Origin: Cryptomeria japonica
Lineage: Eukaryota > Streptophyta > Pinopsida > Cupressales > Cupressaceae
NCBI RefSeq assembly: GCF_030272615.1
Contig: NC_081407.1
Location: forward strand, 146,199,744-146,257,743
Direction: 5' to 3'
Length of the DNA stretch: 58,000 nt
The position numbers were made by a program, and so were the translations under genes. The notes beneath the pieces are model-generated. The model searched no databases, was not told where the DNA came from, and saw only the letters and a list, made by a program, of their open reading frames with translations. Positions 45,550-56,984 of this stretch are shown in pieces. Position 1 is the first letter of the stretch. The number at the start of each line of letters is the position of its first letter.

Positions 45550-48500
45550 ATGAAATACATCTCTTGGAATATTAGAGGCCTTGGCTCACCTGATAGAAAG
45601 TTTTTCATCAAAATTTCTCTGAACTATCATAAGAACTTAGATTTTTTAATGCTACAAGAACTTAAATCCGTGGGGTTCCATCTTTATAGTTCACTTGAAT
45701 TTATCTGGAGAGATGTGATCAAAATTTGCACCAAGCACCCAAAAGGAAAGGGGGAAGTTGGCCTCCTTATTGCCCCTAAGTGGGAAAGCAACATTATGGA
45801 TAAGGGAATCTCCCCATGTAATAGAGCAACCTGGGCTACCCTAGATATGCTCCTTCTTTGGCGTATGCTCCATATATGCACCTAATGACTACAAGGAAAG
45901 AGTGTCCCTTTGGAATTGGTTGGCATCCCTCCCAAGTATCCCCTGGATTGTGGTTGTGGACTTCAATATGACTGAGCATCAAGATGACAAGGCTCGGGGA
46001 CTTCCTTTTGAATGGAAGAATTCAGATAAACCTCACTGGGACAAATTTAAACAAAAACAAAATTTATTTGACCCCCTTGAGGGCACGAAAACTGTTGCCT
46101 TTGACCTATGGTACACTTGGTACAACTTTTAGCAAGGCCCCAATCGCATCTACTCTAGACTAGACACGTTTTATGTTAATAATAACTTCTTCTCCTTCTC
46201 CCCTAATCAATTGGGGAATGTGGTTGTTTTCCTTCCTGATACCCTTTCTGACCACTTTCCTATCCTAGCAGTCATTAACACTAGAAACGCCATCCCTAAT
46301 AGCACCTCCTGTAATAAAAAATTTATTCTCAACACCTCCCTACTAAAAGATAGAGATGTCCTAGGTGCTATTAAATTGGTCAGGATATTCAACTTACAGC
46401 CTCAGCTTCCCCAATCCTACACCCTTAGATGGATAAGGAATGTCTCTTCTTGGCATAAATTTCTCCAAACTATTGGCCAAAAGAAAGCCAAGGACTCTAG
46501 AGCCCTAGAAAAGACTCTCATCCATTGCCTCCACTCCCAAGAAAAAGATATCCAAACTCAACCCTCTTCCCCTACCTTGGCTAAGCTTGTCTCTAAAGCC
46601 AAAGATATCCTCAGAAAACATCAGCAAGTCAAAATTAGGGGAGCCTTCATTAGAGCCCGTAACCACTAGCTCCAATTTGGAGATAAATTTTCCAGAATCT
46701 TCTTTAATCTCCTTAAGTTAAAGCGGAATAGAGAAAAAATTGATAGAATAACTGTAGACAACAAGGAACTCCTAGATCTCAATGATATCAAAGAGGCCTT
46801 TGAAATGTTCTATAGGACTCTCTTTACCTCAGAAGATAATGAAGCCTCAAAAGAGGCTTGGCATAAATTTAGTACCATCATCCCTATAATAATCTCTGAG
46901 GATGATGCTCTCCTCCTCAAAGCCAAGATCTCTACACAAGAAATTGCCAATGCCTTTAAGGCTCTCAAGGATAACAAGGCCCTAGGCCCTGATGGACTCC
47001 CTGCGGAATTCTACAAAGACAATCTTGAATGGGTTACACATGACCTCTATGACATATACAATGAAGCTCTTGACATTGGCATCTTGGGGGAATTCATAAA
47101 TAAATGTATTGTTAAACTCATCCCTAAAGAAGGGGACAAAGAACTCATTAAAAACTGGAGACCAATCACCCTCCTTAATGTCTCCTATAAAATTCTAGCC
47201 AAAGCCTTAGCTTCCTGCCTTGAAAATATTCTTCCAAAATTCATTTGCTCTACCCAAACTGGATTCATTAAAGGCAGGTATATATTGGAAAACCTTGTCA
47301 CTAGTTGGGAATCCTTGGAATGGGTCAAAACCTCTAACCAAGATTCAGCCATGTTCCTTGTTGACTTTGAAAAAGCCTATGACAAGGTCGAGTGGGACTT
47401 CATCCTCATGATGCTCCAAGCTTTTGGCTTCCCTAACGAATTTTGTGACTATGTCTGAATTCTTCTCAAAGATGCTTCTACCCTGATTGAAGTTAATGGA
47501 ACTCTGTCCCAGCCTATTCCTCTCTCTAGATCCATTAGGCAGGGTTGCCCTCTTGCCCCTGCTCTATTGGTTATCACCTCAGATGCCCTATTCTATCTCT
47601 TAGAGTCCATGGTATCAAGATGTGGGATGATTCTGAATTTCTCAATATCCAGTTTGCCGATGATAACTCTCTATTCCTAGAGCTCTCCAGGCATAACATC
47701 GATTCCCTCAATCTAAAACTTGACACCTTTGGTAAAGCCTCTAGAGCCCGGATCTCTAGTTCCAAATCTATCCTACTTGGATGGAAAGATGAGCCACCAA
47801 ATTGGCTTCAGCATTTCGGATACTCATGGGGAGGACCCAATACGATAGTCAGGTATCTTGGTATCCCCTTCTCTATATCTCCCTCTCTTTGAGACATGTG
47901 GAGTTGGGGCAAAAGGAAAAATAGATAGAAAACTTAACAAGTGGAATAATACGATCCTCTCCCTAGCTGGTAGGATTCGAGTATGTCAAAAAATCCTCTC
48001 CTCGTATAGTATCTACTACTCCTCAGTTTGGATGTTTAGTAACTACCAAATTTTTGAAATCCAAAAGGCTATCAGATGCTTCCTCTGGTCTGATGGTAAA
48101 GGCAAAAGAAAGGCCCATACGGTGAAATGGGCCTGGTGCCACTTAGAAAAAAAAACTTGGTGGCCTGGGCCTTAAGGATCTCAAGATGCAAGGGATCTCC
48201 CTCGCTGCCAAGTGGATATTCCATGCACAAGAAGGGCAAGAACCTTGGAAGATTCTTGTCAAAAACAACATTCAAAATGGTTTCCCCAAGGCTTCCAAAT
48301 CATGGAAAGCCCTTCCATTCAGTGATATAGTTGTTGGTAGTTTCTCTATGTCTGTCCAAGGCACCTGGGTCTTTAAGTCCATCAGGAAAGCCTGGGAGCA
48401 TGTGCGTAGACTTATTGGCAATTCTAGCATTGATTGTGATAACACTCTTCATGGTGAAAGATCGATATGGTGGAATCTCTACCATAAATCTAAGCCTCTT

Positions 48501-49067
48501 TCCTTAACCCAAGGCTACTCTGCTAGATACTGGTATAATAAGGGAGTCAAGTATCTTAAGGATATTATGGAGAATGACAACCTCATCACCTAGGAGGACC
48601 TTAGTAGTAAGTATGATCTCCCTGCTTCGCATAAGCTGACCTACAATATGATTAGGAATGCATGTAATACCCTCAACTTTCCCAGAAACACTCATGTTGA
48701 TGCCCACAGATACCTCTCAGTCCTATGGAAGGATGGCTCCCTCCTCCTCACAATTAGAGCCAAGGTTATTTACAACTTGCTTAACCAAGAAACCTCGGTG
48801 ATCGATCATGTTAATACCTTGTGGAATGTTAACCATAGCCCCACCGCCTGTCATAAAATCTTTGAGAAGCTTTGGAAATCTCCCATCCCCCCTAAAATTA
48901 AATGTTTTAGATGGCAGCTCTTACTGGATAGATTGCCTATTAGGAATAACTTGGCTGCATATGATCTTTCCTCTGTTTGCAATAAGCCTGAGTCTGCTCG
49001 ACACATCTTCCTTGACTGCCCTTTTTCTAGGGAGATCTGGTTAATGTTTTGGAATATCTATTACTGA
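45550..49067 (+). pseudogene. LINE 2 ORF2: endonuclease, reverse transcriptase, zf-RVT
   Basis: Starts MKYISWNIRGLGSPDRKFF, 12 bp after ORF1. Endonuclease: LMLQELKS (QE kept), WIVVVDFNMTEH, and TLSDHFPILAV (about 46235). RT: NKALGPDGLPAEFYKDN, IKNWRPITLLNVSYKILAKA, TQTGFIKGRYILENL, MFLVDFEKAYDKVEWDF, RQGCPLAPA and QFADDNSLFLE (FADD box intact, 47650). zf-RVT: KSPIPPKIKCFRWQLLLDRL and ESARHIFLDCPFSREIW (to 49067). Frameshifts or stops at about 45860, 46131, 46668, 47456, 47580, 47892, 48175 and 48593. Confidence 0.9.
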
Positions 49068-49275
49068 ACATGTCCTTACTTATAATATAGTTACAGGATT
49101 CGTCCATAATCTTAAAAAGGATGCTAACTTAACCTAGCAAATTTTGTCTTCTTTCATCCTTTGGTTTATTTGGAAACTCAGAAATGAGGAGAAGTTCCAA
49201 GGTAATGCTAGGGAACTTACTGGTTTTTTTTAAAAACTCACACATCACAAAATTGTTGTACAGGTTTGCTTTCTG

Positions 49276-49563
49276 ATGAACGTGGAGCGAAACAAACTCC
49301 TGTGGTTCCTCAAAGAAGGCCGAGCCACCATTTTTGTCTATGAAATGCAAGATGGGTATGAATGGGCCAGGATCGCAGAAAACCAAACCGCCTTCGAGGT
49401 TGCAATAAAGAAATTGATTAAGGAACTTCAAGATACCAGAATTCCCCCCTTCAACGGGATTGAGATTTGTACACAGCTCATAGAAAGGAAGAAGGTGGTC
49501 TGGATGGAAGGACCACAGGGCTGGACCACATGGCTGGAGGACCAGGATGAAATCCTACACTAG
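49276..49563 (+). CDS. Short 3' ORF of LINE 2, unrecognised
   Basis: An intact 95-codon frame (MNVERNKLLWFLKEGRATIF... ending WLEDQDEILH, TAG 49561) lies after the zf-RVT region and before the 3' UTR. It is the only unbroken frame in this LINE. I cannot name a domain. It may be the C-terminal end of ORF2 in another frame (a lesion at 49064-49270) or a separate ORF. Whether it is expressed is unknown. Confidence 0.45.
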   Translation: MNVERNKLLWFLKEGRATIFVYEMQDGYEWARIAENQTAFEVAIKKLIKELQDTRIPPFNGIEICTQLIERKKVVWMEGPQGWTTWLEDQDEILH

Positions 49564-49776
49564 TGCATAACAACAAACATAAATTTACTCCTCAGTCTTT
49601 CCTCATTTCTGAGTTTTTGTAATGCACTGTATATGCTACTCATTTAAGTCTTTTTGGTTTCACTGCTTAACGGTTGAGGCCCTGCCTCCCTGAACTCCTT
49701 TGTATAAACCTTTTTTCAATCTCTCGATCTCTAATATAAAAAACATATATTATTAATTTAATATAATATATCATTT

Positions 49777-49862
49777 ATCATTAATAATTAATAATTAATT
49801 ATATTTATAATATATACATATCATTAATAATTAATAATTAATTATATTTATAATATATACAT
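49777..49862. repeat. 43 bp tandem duplication
   Basis: Two perfect head-to-tail copies of an ATCATTAATAATTAATAATT...ATATACAT unit, 49777-49819 and 49820-49862, just outside the LINE 2 target-site duplication. Confidence 0.9.
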
Positions 49863-50081
49863 ATATTTTTAGGAGCGCACGAATCTATAAGTTGAAATTT
49901 CTTCTCCTAAGAACCAATTACTGAAAGATACCATTCCCTTAAATTTATGCTCCCCGTCTCTTATAATATGACACCCTTTCCACATACCATACTAACCTAA
50001 TCAAAACTTCCCTTGCAAGTTACTCTAGTACATATATTTGTACACTAGTGTGTTTGCTTGCAAGTAGTTCTCTTCTTTATT

Positions 50082-50089
50082 TATAAATA
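50082..50089 (+). promoter_or_regulatory. TATA box of the EG45-like gene
   Basis: TATAAATA within TTTATTTATAAATACGTG, 71 bp upstream of the start codon. A transcription start is expected near 50110-50120. Confidence 0.65.
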
Positions 50090-50127
50090 CGTGTATCTGA
50101 CACATCACTCGGTGATCCAACTCAAGC

Positions 50128-50166
50128 ATGTACCCAGTCATTCAACGTCATCATGAAAACATATGA
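50128..50166 (+). CDS. Upstream ORF overlapping the main start
   Basis: An ATG at 50128 opens a 12-codon frame (MYPVIQRHHENI) that ends with TGA at 50164-50166, past the main ATG at 50153, in another frame. If the transcript starts near 50115 this uORF would reduce translation of the main frame. Confidence 0.4.
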   Translation: MYPVIQRHHENI

Positions 50167-50583
50167 AATCATACTTGCTATTATTTCAATAAGTTTGGCG
50201 ATTCAGGTCCATTTTTGTGCGGCTGATGTGGGCACAGCAACCTTCTACGGTCCTCCATATGTCCGTAAGTATGATTAAATCAAGTGCAGTAAACCTAATT
50301 CTCTGGTAGGTTAATTTTTGATTTGGAATTTGCAGCAACTTCGTGCTATGGATACAATCGCAGGCAATTTCCAGCCGGCAATCTTTTTGGAGCGGCTAAT
50401 GACGCGATTTGGAACAACCAGGCTGCCTGCGGAAGAAAATACAGAATTCGATGTTTGAGCGGAACAAGTAACGACAGAGTTAATCCATGCAGATTAACTC
50501 TGGATTACTATTCTTCTGATGTTTTTAATGTTTTGTTTTTGTATGTGCAGAGTCTGATGCAGCAGAATTCCTCACAAAGTTAA
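50153..50583 (+). CDS. EG45-like / plant natriuretic peptide-like secreted protein, probably truncated
   Basis: Two exons: 50153-50264 and 50336-50583, with a 71 bp GT-AG intron (CC|GTAAGT ... TTTGCAG|CA) that joins in frame as YVP-TSCYG. Residues 1-24 (MKTYEIILAIISISLAIQVH...CAA) form a signal peptide, and the mature protein begins DVGTATFYGPPYVPTSCYG. This is the start of the double-psi beta-barrel EG45/expansin-like domain, as in plant natriuretic peptides and blight-associated p12. NRRQFPAGNLFGAANDAIWN and ACGRKYRIRCLSGTS follow. After NPC the expected VDYC...C block is missing. The frame runs on through LTLDYYSSDVFNVLFLYV to a stop at 50581, apparently reading intron-like sequence. A 3' AG (TGTGCAG at 50550) may mark a lost exon. 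These proteins are apoplastic and linked to water and ion balance and stress. It may be a decaying paralogue. Confidence 0.72.
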
Positions 50584-50689
50584 AGTTATGCACGGCAAAA
50601 GCAAAGATCGATGTAGATCTACATTATGTAATTAATGTTCTGAAGAGAAAATAAATAAAGTATTCCTGTTACTTTGTGTCTTTCTACCT

Positions 50690-51520
50690 CTTTTAAGGCA
50701 TAAGTTGGTTATTATTTTGTCGCGTGATCTTTAAATGGAAGTTTGGGGCACATTAGCAATAATAAAAAATAGAAAGATTATAAAATTCATTAAATATTTG
50801 TGTGTTTGATAAGGGGCTAAGAATTATTATTTGTTGGTGTTTTAAGATAGCTTGCACGTGACGAAATAGGAAGATTATTGAAGGGATGGGCCAATTATTG
50901 TGAATTATTGTTATTCTTTAGGATCATTCCTCAATATAAGATTTTCTATCACAGAGCTTGCATTTTCGTTGTCATAATCAATTGAGTATTTTCATTCTCA
51001 TAATCAATTGAGTATTTTCATTCTCATAATTCCTAAAGTGATTAAAGTGATCATATCTTTCTCTTTTTTCTATAGAAAAATTTTCTAGACATGATGGTTC
51101 TATGGAATGTAGATACAATTTATAAAATGATAGATTCTTTTTTTTGTTATTTATGAAAATTATTGTCCTTCGTGAAAGATTCAATGTATCGTATGTAACT
51201 AGAATTTGTTCTTGATCACACCATCTTTGTAGCACCTTAGAATTTAACTCAAGTTATATAACCAAAAAAATATGAATTTAAATTTATAAAAGAAGAAGGA
51301 AAAATGAATAAAATATTAATTAATTAGTAAACATGTTATTCAATTTCTTTTGCCTTTTTTACACATAAGTTGGTTATTATTTGTTTCATAATCTTTATAT
51401 AGGAGTTTTGGGCTATATTAGCAATAATAAATAGAAATATTAAACGACACATAATTAAATATGTGTGTGTTTGATAAGAGACAAGATTTACTATTTCTTG
51501 GTGTTTTAGAATAGTTAGCA
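50690..51520. repeat. Duplicated 3' flank of the EG45-like gene
   Basis: The stretch starting CATAAGTTGGTTATTATTTTGT with AGCAATAATAAA, TGTGTTTGATAAG and TTGGTGTTTTA (50698-50860) recurs at about 51363-51515, a spacing of about 665 bp. Inside lies the ~340 bp segment (51090-51400) also found at 25325-25670. A 26 bp unit TTTTCATTCTCATAATCAAT... is tandemly repeated at 50963-51030. Confidence 0.8.
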
Positions 51521-52822
51521 AATGTGTGTGTTTGATAAAATGTTTGGCTTGAATAATTCCATACCTATATACACTTATTTATTTGTTAGAAAATTATGAG
51601 ACGACTATGTGTAAAGTCATTACATGTTCCATATTAATAGGCATGCTTGATGTCATAACCCAAACATTTGTGAGTTAAATTATTATTAAATAATTGGACA
51701 TGGATGGAGTAGTTGGAATAAAACTTTCATGTGTTGAATTTTGGTTATTCAAATATTTTAATTTTGCAATATGAACATGTTTGAAATGCAATGCAAATGT
51801 GTTAATTATTCTATTTAATTTGAATTGTGAGAAATTTGTATGATGCATAATATCTTTTATGGGTTGATCTATTAATGTCTCCTTGAGTTTATGAGTGTTT
51901 TTCAAGATGTTGAAGATGAAAATGTGGCCCAGGAAGGGGTTATCTAACATTTTGGTAGTGCTTTGTGAAATGAAAACCTATGTACACACTCATGTATAAA
52001 TCATAATTGCATAGTTGTTTAAAATTTTAAGACTTGGTTGCATAATTTACTTTATGAGATTAGTTGATTTAGAAATTTAGAAATAAGTTTAAAATAAAGA
52101 AATATTTATGTTGCTTGGTTAAGTAGAAATTAAATAAACAAATAGTTGATTTTGAATCTTATATTTTGGATATTTTATTAAATTTTTAAAAAATAAAGAG
52201 TACTTTTATAAAATTATTGCTAAATTCCTGAGATAAATAAAGACTTTTTTCTTGCATGATAAGTAAGAGTATATTGAATTAATTAAAACATAAATGTATT
52301 TTCTTGCCAAGAAATGTCAAATTGTGGTGTGTTATGTTATGTTTATAGTGATAGTGTTTATGTTATTGATTATTTCATATTAATAATAATGTCTTATCAT
52401 AGATCTACAAACCACATATTTTAGTTAACATGTGAAATGTAAAATTATCTTTGTAAATGTCAATTCCACTTGAAAATATAGACATTCACATCAAACATGT
52501 CTTTTGAACAATGATATATAAGAACAAATATACAAACCAATAGCTGAAAATAAAAGAAAATTGCAACCAAATAGGAAAACCAAGTTTTCTAGGAGCTTAT
52601 AACATATGAAACATATTATCTCCATAGTTCACAAAAAGTTCAATGACTTATATTTTAGTGATTTCATGTAACCAAGGGCTAAGACAATGAAGCTAATATA
52701 AGAACTCCATTTTGCAGTCACAATAGCCAGTGTTTCTCCATTTTACTAGGATGTCAAAAGTATGAATCTAACATGAACACCTTTTCACTACACATGATTG
52801 CAAGGTAAAGGAATAAAACTAT
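51521..52822. other. No recognisable feature
   Basis: 1.3 kb of AT-rich DNA; only short frames, none assignable. Confidence 0.45.
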
Positions 52823-53270
52823 TGGTGTAAATAAATATTCATTATGGATATTATTACACTTTACTTAAGTTAACTTAAGATAATGCATTTCTTCGTAGTT
52901 TGGATTTGAGACACTTAGGGAAGTGTGCACATAGGGATAGAGCTTGTAGGAGAAATTCCACCTTTTGTGGTCTTGTTTTGTTGTTACACTCCACATTCGG
53001 TGGGTCATCCACCTCTTGTAGAATATTATATTATTTCTCCTACCTACCCCTAGTATTTCTTACCTACCCTCATTTTTCATTGAGCTACATGTCATGATTG
53101 TGTGCTCGTACATCCATATGGCTTTGCCTATATAAGAAGGCCTATATTCATTGTATTGGTGAATCTAGTTGATCATTTTCATATTGATGAGAATACAGTT
53201 TGTTCTTGTCATTCTTTTGTCTCTATTTTAATACTTTTCATTGTGCCCTTGATCTTGGCAAAATCTCACA
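52823..53270 (+). repeat. 5' LTR of copia 3
   Basis: About 448 bp, from TGGTGTAAATAAATATTC (start uncertain by a few bases) to AAATCTCACA directly before the PBS. The inner end is fixed by the PBS. The outer end is inferred from a TG start without the second LTR. Confidence 0.7.
53129..53136 (+). promoter_or_regulatory. TATA box in the copia 3 LTR
   Basis: TATATAAG within TTTGCCTATATAAGAAGGCC, about 140 bp upstream of the LTR end, a usual position for the copia promoter. A transcript start near 53160 is expected. Confidence 0.7.
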
Positions 53271-53283
53271 TGGTATCAGAGCC
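53271..53283 (+). other. Primer-binding site of copia 3
   Basis: TGGTATCAGAGCC is a perfect match to the plant initiator tRNA-Met PBS and sits directly after the LTR end. Confidence 0.92.
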
Positions 53284-54321
53284 ATTGGGGCTTCATTGAT
53301 TAGTTTTTGGAGACATCATGGAAGGCTTCTATTTTTAGATCTGAGGAACTACATTTTTTGGAGGCATCTTGGAGCATTTTTGACCTCACCATTGTGTCCG
53401 GGAGGCCATTTCCATAAAAATCGAGTATAAATTCAACCTATTTTGGCGAAAATCGATTTTTGGGTGTGGAGGAAATTTTCTGCCCAATTCGAGCAGTATG
53501 GTACGGAATTCTTGGATTTTTTTCGAAAAAAAAAAATTTATTTTTTTCTAAAAATTATTTTCCAGTTTGAAATATTTTTTTTGAAAAAAAATAAATAAAT
53601 AATTTTTTGGGGGATTCATACCTTCTGCCCAATTAGTAGTGCACAGTCAACACCTAGTCAGCATTTTCTTTAGAAATTTTTAGACCCCTCTCTGTTGAGC
53701 AGTTTGGATTTTTGGGTCAACTTTGGAAGCCCATAACTTGCTCAATTTTGCTCCTTTTTGGGTGCAATTTTTTTTTTATTTGGGCTAATTTTTCGTGCTC
53801 TTCGTAGTGGTGTGGTTATTTTCTGGTTTTGGTGCATAGGGTTTTCAAAAAATTTAGATTCTCTCAGTTGTACCTATCCAATCCTCAATTCTACTACTTC
53901 AAAGGCCTCGTTTAAGCTCATACGACCTCTTTTTCAGGTGCCATTTTTTTTGAAAGTGCATGTTTTTTCATCTACTTTCATAATCTATGATCATATTTCA
54001 AAAAATTTATGTAGAAATTGTACTTTCAGATATTGATCCTATTTGGCCTATTTGGCCTATTTGGTACTTGTAAATTGCTTGGATCTTAGTTTAGATCTCT
54101 TGCATTATTAGTTTGAGTCTCTTTTGGCCTTATTGAGGTAGTTGTAAAATTGAAATTAGAAGTCCACTTTGCCATTTTTTGCAAGTGGCCCATTGTACAT
54201 GCACTAAGTATAAAGTGCCAAATCATCACTTTTTGGGGGGGGTTCTTTGACTGAGTGAATTTGGGGGGGTGTCTTGTGTGATTGTGCCTCTCTTTCCTTG
54301 TTCTCTTTCATTTTTGTTGCA
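53284..54321 (+). other. Copia 3 untranslated leader
   Basis: T-rich leader with long A and T homopolymers (about 53520-53610) that can pair with each other, and G-runs at 54234 and 54264. No coding evidence. Confidence 0.6.
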
Positions 54322-55200
54322 ATGAGTCCCCATAAATTTCCACCTTTAACTCCACATAATTATGCATCGTGGAAAATTAAAGTATGGAGCAAATTAATGG
54401 AAAAAAATCTCATGCATTACATAGATGGAATAATAGCAGCACCACTTGATCCTAAGGTTGATCCTAATGCTCAATTAGAATGGCTTACTAAGAATTGCAT
54501 GGCTCTTGGAACTTTGCGCAAGTATTATCAGATGACCTCATCTTTCATATTGAAAAGTGTACTACAATCAAAGATACTTGGGATATGTTTCAGAAATTGT
54601 ATGGTCAAGTTGATGAAATCAAAGGTTATAAGATTGACAATGAGCTCACCAACTTGGATCCCAAGAGTTTTGATACAATCCAATATTATGTCACCAAATC
54701 AAATGAGCAAAGAGCAAAGCTTAAGGATTGTGGAATTGACAAAAAGGATGCTCAGTTGATATTCAACTTGTTAGACAAGCTTGCACCAAAATATGCAGCA
54801 TTTGTGTCTAGCTTCCAAACTCATCATTTGACAGTGGGGAGATCCTATGTTATGCCTTCATTTGATGCTTTCACAGAAATGTTGATATTGGAACAATCTA
54901 AGTTGTTGAAAATGGGGTTTCTCAAGTCTTCAAAGTCCAAGGCTTTGGTGGCTAATCAAGGGAATCAAGGAAGTCAAGGCAAAGATTCCAACAAGAAGAA
55001 GAAGCAATCTAAGTCACAGCCATAGCAGGAAAAAGGACAATCATCCTCTCCATCACAAGGCGATTTTTCATCCTCTTCCAAGAAGGGGACACCACCTAAG
55101 AAGGATAAGCCAACTTGTGCATATTGCAAGAAGTATGGTCATGATGAGCATCGATGCCACATAAAGCAAGTTGATGAGTTAACTAATCTTCTTAAGAAAA
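54322..55200 (+). pseudogene. Copia 3 gag (UBN2 type) with intact zinc knuckle
   Basis: ATG 54322: MSPHKFPPLTPHNYASWKIK and VWSKLMEKNLMHYIDG. A frameshift at about 54525 moves the reading to SDDLIFHIEKCTTIKDTWDM and GYKIDNELTNLDPKSFDTIQ. TAG at 55023-55025 interrupts a Lys/Gln-rich linker. The knuckle CAYCKKYGHDEHRC (55117) has all four zinc ligands (CX2CX4HX4C). Confidence 0.88.
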
Positions 55201-55211
55201 ACAACATCAAC

Positions 55212-56984
55212 TTGCCATCTGCCTACACAAAGGAGGATTCATCTCCTTCCTCTTCCTCGCAATCTAAGGGAAAAGGGAAAGCATTTGTTGCTACAACAAG
55301 CTCTTCACAGCAGTGGATACTTGACTCGGGTGCCTCATATCACATGGGTTCTACAAAGGAGCAGTTGTCTTCATTGGAGCCATCTAAGGTACCTCACATT
55401 TACATAGGTGATGATACACAAGTAGAGGTCGAAGGGAAAGGTTCAGTTGACATGGATGATGGAACATTTGAGAATGTTCTCTATGTTCCTAACTTGTTTA
55501 CCAACCTTCTCTCTATCTACCAAATCACTCACTATGGGAATGGGAAAAAGGTTGAGTTTACACCAGATTCAGTTGTGGTAAAGGAACTTGATGATGATGC
55601 CTTGGTAGCAGTGGGACAAGTCAATGACAACTCAAGGCTTTATTCATTCTCCCATTTTGTGCCAAGTTCACCTTCTAGGGCCTTGCTTACTCATTCAAAT
55701 TCAGAAAGTAAGCTATGGCATGAGCGGTTTGGTCACCTCAACTACCGCTATCTTCAGCAGCTCAACACTAAAGACATGGTCATAGGTCTACCTCGAATTA
55801 TTTTTTTAGAGGGTGTATGTTCAGGTTGTTCCATGGGCAAGCATCCCAAGGGAAAGTTTGATAAAGGGAAAGCTTGGAGAGATTTGGAAGTTCTTCAACT
55901 TGTTCACAGCAATGTAGCAGGTCCATTTTCAGCACCTTCATTTAGTAAAGCCCGCTATGTCCTCACCTTCATTGATGACTACTCCCGCTTCACTTGGGTC
56001 TACTTTCTTATTCATAAGAGTGAAGTATTTGACAGATTTCAGGACTTCAAGACTCGTGTGGAGAAGCAATCTAGGAAAGTGGTGAAGATTCTTCGTACAG
56101 ATAATGGAAGGGAATATGTGAACAAGAGACTTGAGGATTTTTGTACATTTGAGGGGATTGATCTTCAGCATTCTGTAGCATACACTCCACAGCAGAATGG
56201 AGTTGCAGAATGCAAGAATAGAACTCTTAAAGAAATAGCTAGCTGTATGATTCATGCACGTTCTCTTGATCCCTCTTTTTGGGCTGAGGCTATCAGTTGT
56301 GCCACACACATCCAGAATCAGGTTCCTCACAAAGCTTTGCAAGGTATTACTCCTTTTGAGGCTTGGGCTGGTAGGAAACTGATTGTGAGACATTTCAGAG
56401 TCTTTGGGTGTCCAGCATGGTCTCAAATACCTCCACAAAAATGCAAGGCATTGGAACCTCAGAGTCGGCCTTGCATATTTGTTGGATATCCTAAGGGTGT
56501 TAAGGCATATAGATTGATGGATCCTGAGACACATGAGGTGTTCATTGAGAGGAGTGTTCACTTTGAGGAAAGCTCTCCTAGCTTAGCCTCTCTACCTCCT
56601 CCACCTTCCTCCATTGTGGATAGTGATGATAGTGATTTAGATGATGAGACTCCTTCAACTCTGACTCACAGGGTTACACCTCCACAGGGTCCACTTACAG
56701 TTGAGGAGCCTCATTCTCCACCTCCACCTAGACCTTGTTGGGCTCGACAGACACTTGAGTCTGCAAGTTCTCTTGTTGGGGACCCTTCAAATACATGGAG
56801 GACTCGATCACAACATCAAGATCTTCCACATGCATTCATTGCTACCGCTTCCGATCCACAGACATTTAGGGAAGCATCAGGGGTTCCTGAGTGGGATCAG
56901 GCTATGGAGGAGGAGTATTGTTCCTTGATGAGGAACAACACATGGGATTTAGTCCATCTCCCTAAGGGGAGAAAGATGTTTTGA
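55212..56984 (+). pseudogene. Copia 3 protease, integrase and start of RT
   Basis: 590 codons open, in frame with gag. Protease WILDSGASYHMGS (about 55313) is intact. GAG-pre-integrase: SKLWHERFGHLNYRYLQ and CSGCSMGKHPKGKF. Integrase core: LTFIDDYSRFTWVYFL, LRTDNGREYV and TPQQNGVAECKNRTL, giving D, D and E. The usual ERKNR reads ECKNR, a possible defect. The linker is Pro/Ser-rich. RT begins SGVPEWDQAMEEEYCSLMRN and stops at TGA 56982-56984 in KMF*CKW, where Trp or Gly is expected. Confidence 0.9.

Larger units (their letters stand above)
43599..49746 (+). mobile_element. L1-type LINE 2 (no RNase H)
   Basis: Flanked by the perfect 12 bp repeat ATATTATTAATT (43587-43598 and 49747-49758), a typical LINE target-site duplication. 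Layout: 250 bp leader, ORF1, ORF2 with endonuclease, RT and zf-RVT, a further short ORF, and a 3' UTR ending TCTAATATAAAAAACAT. It is a different family from LINE 1, with low similarity in ORF1 and ORF2. Confidence 0.9.
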
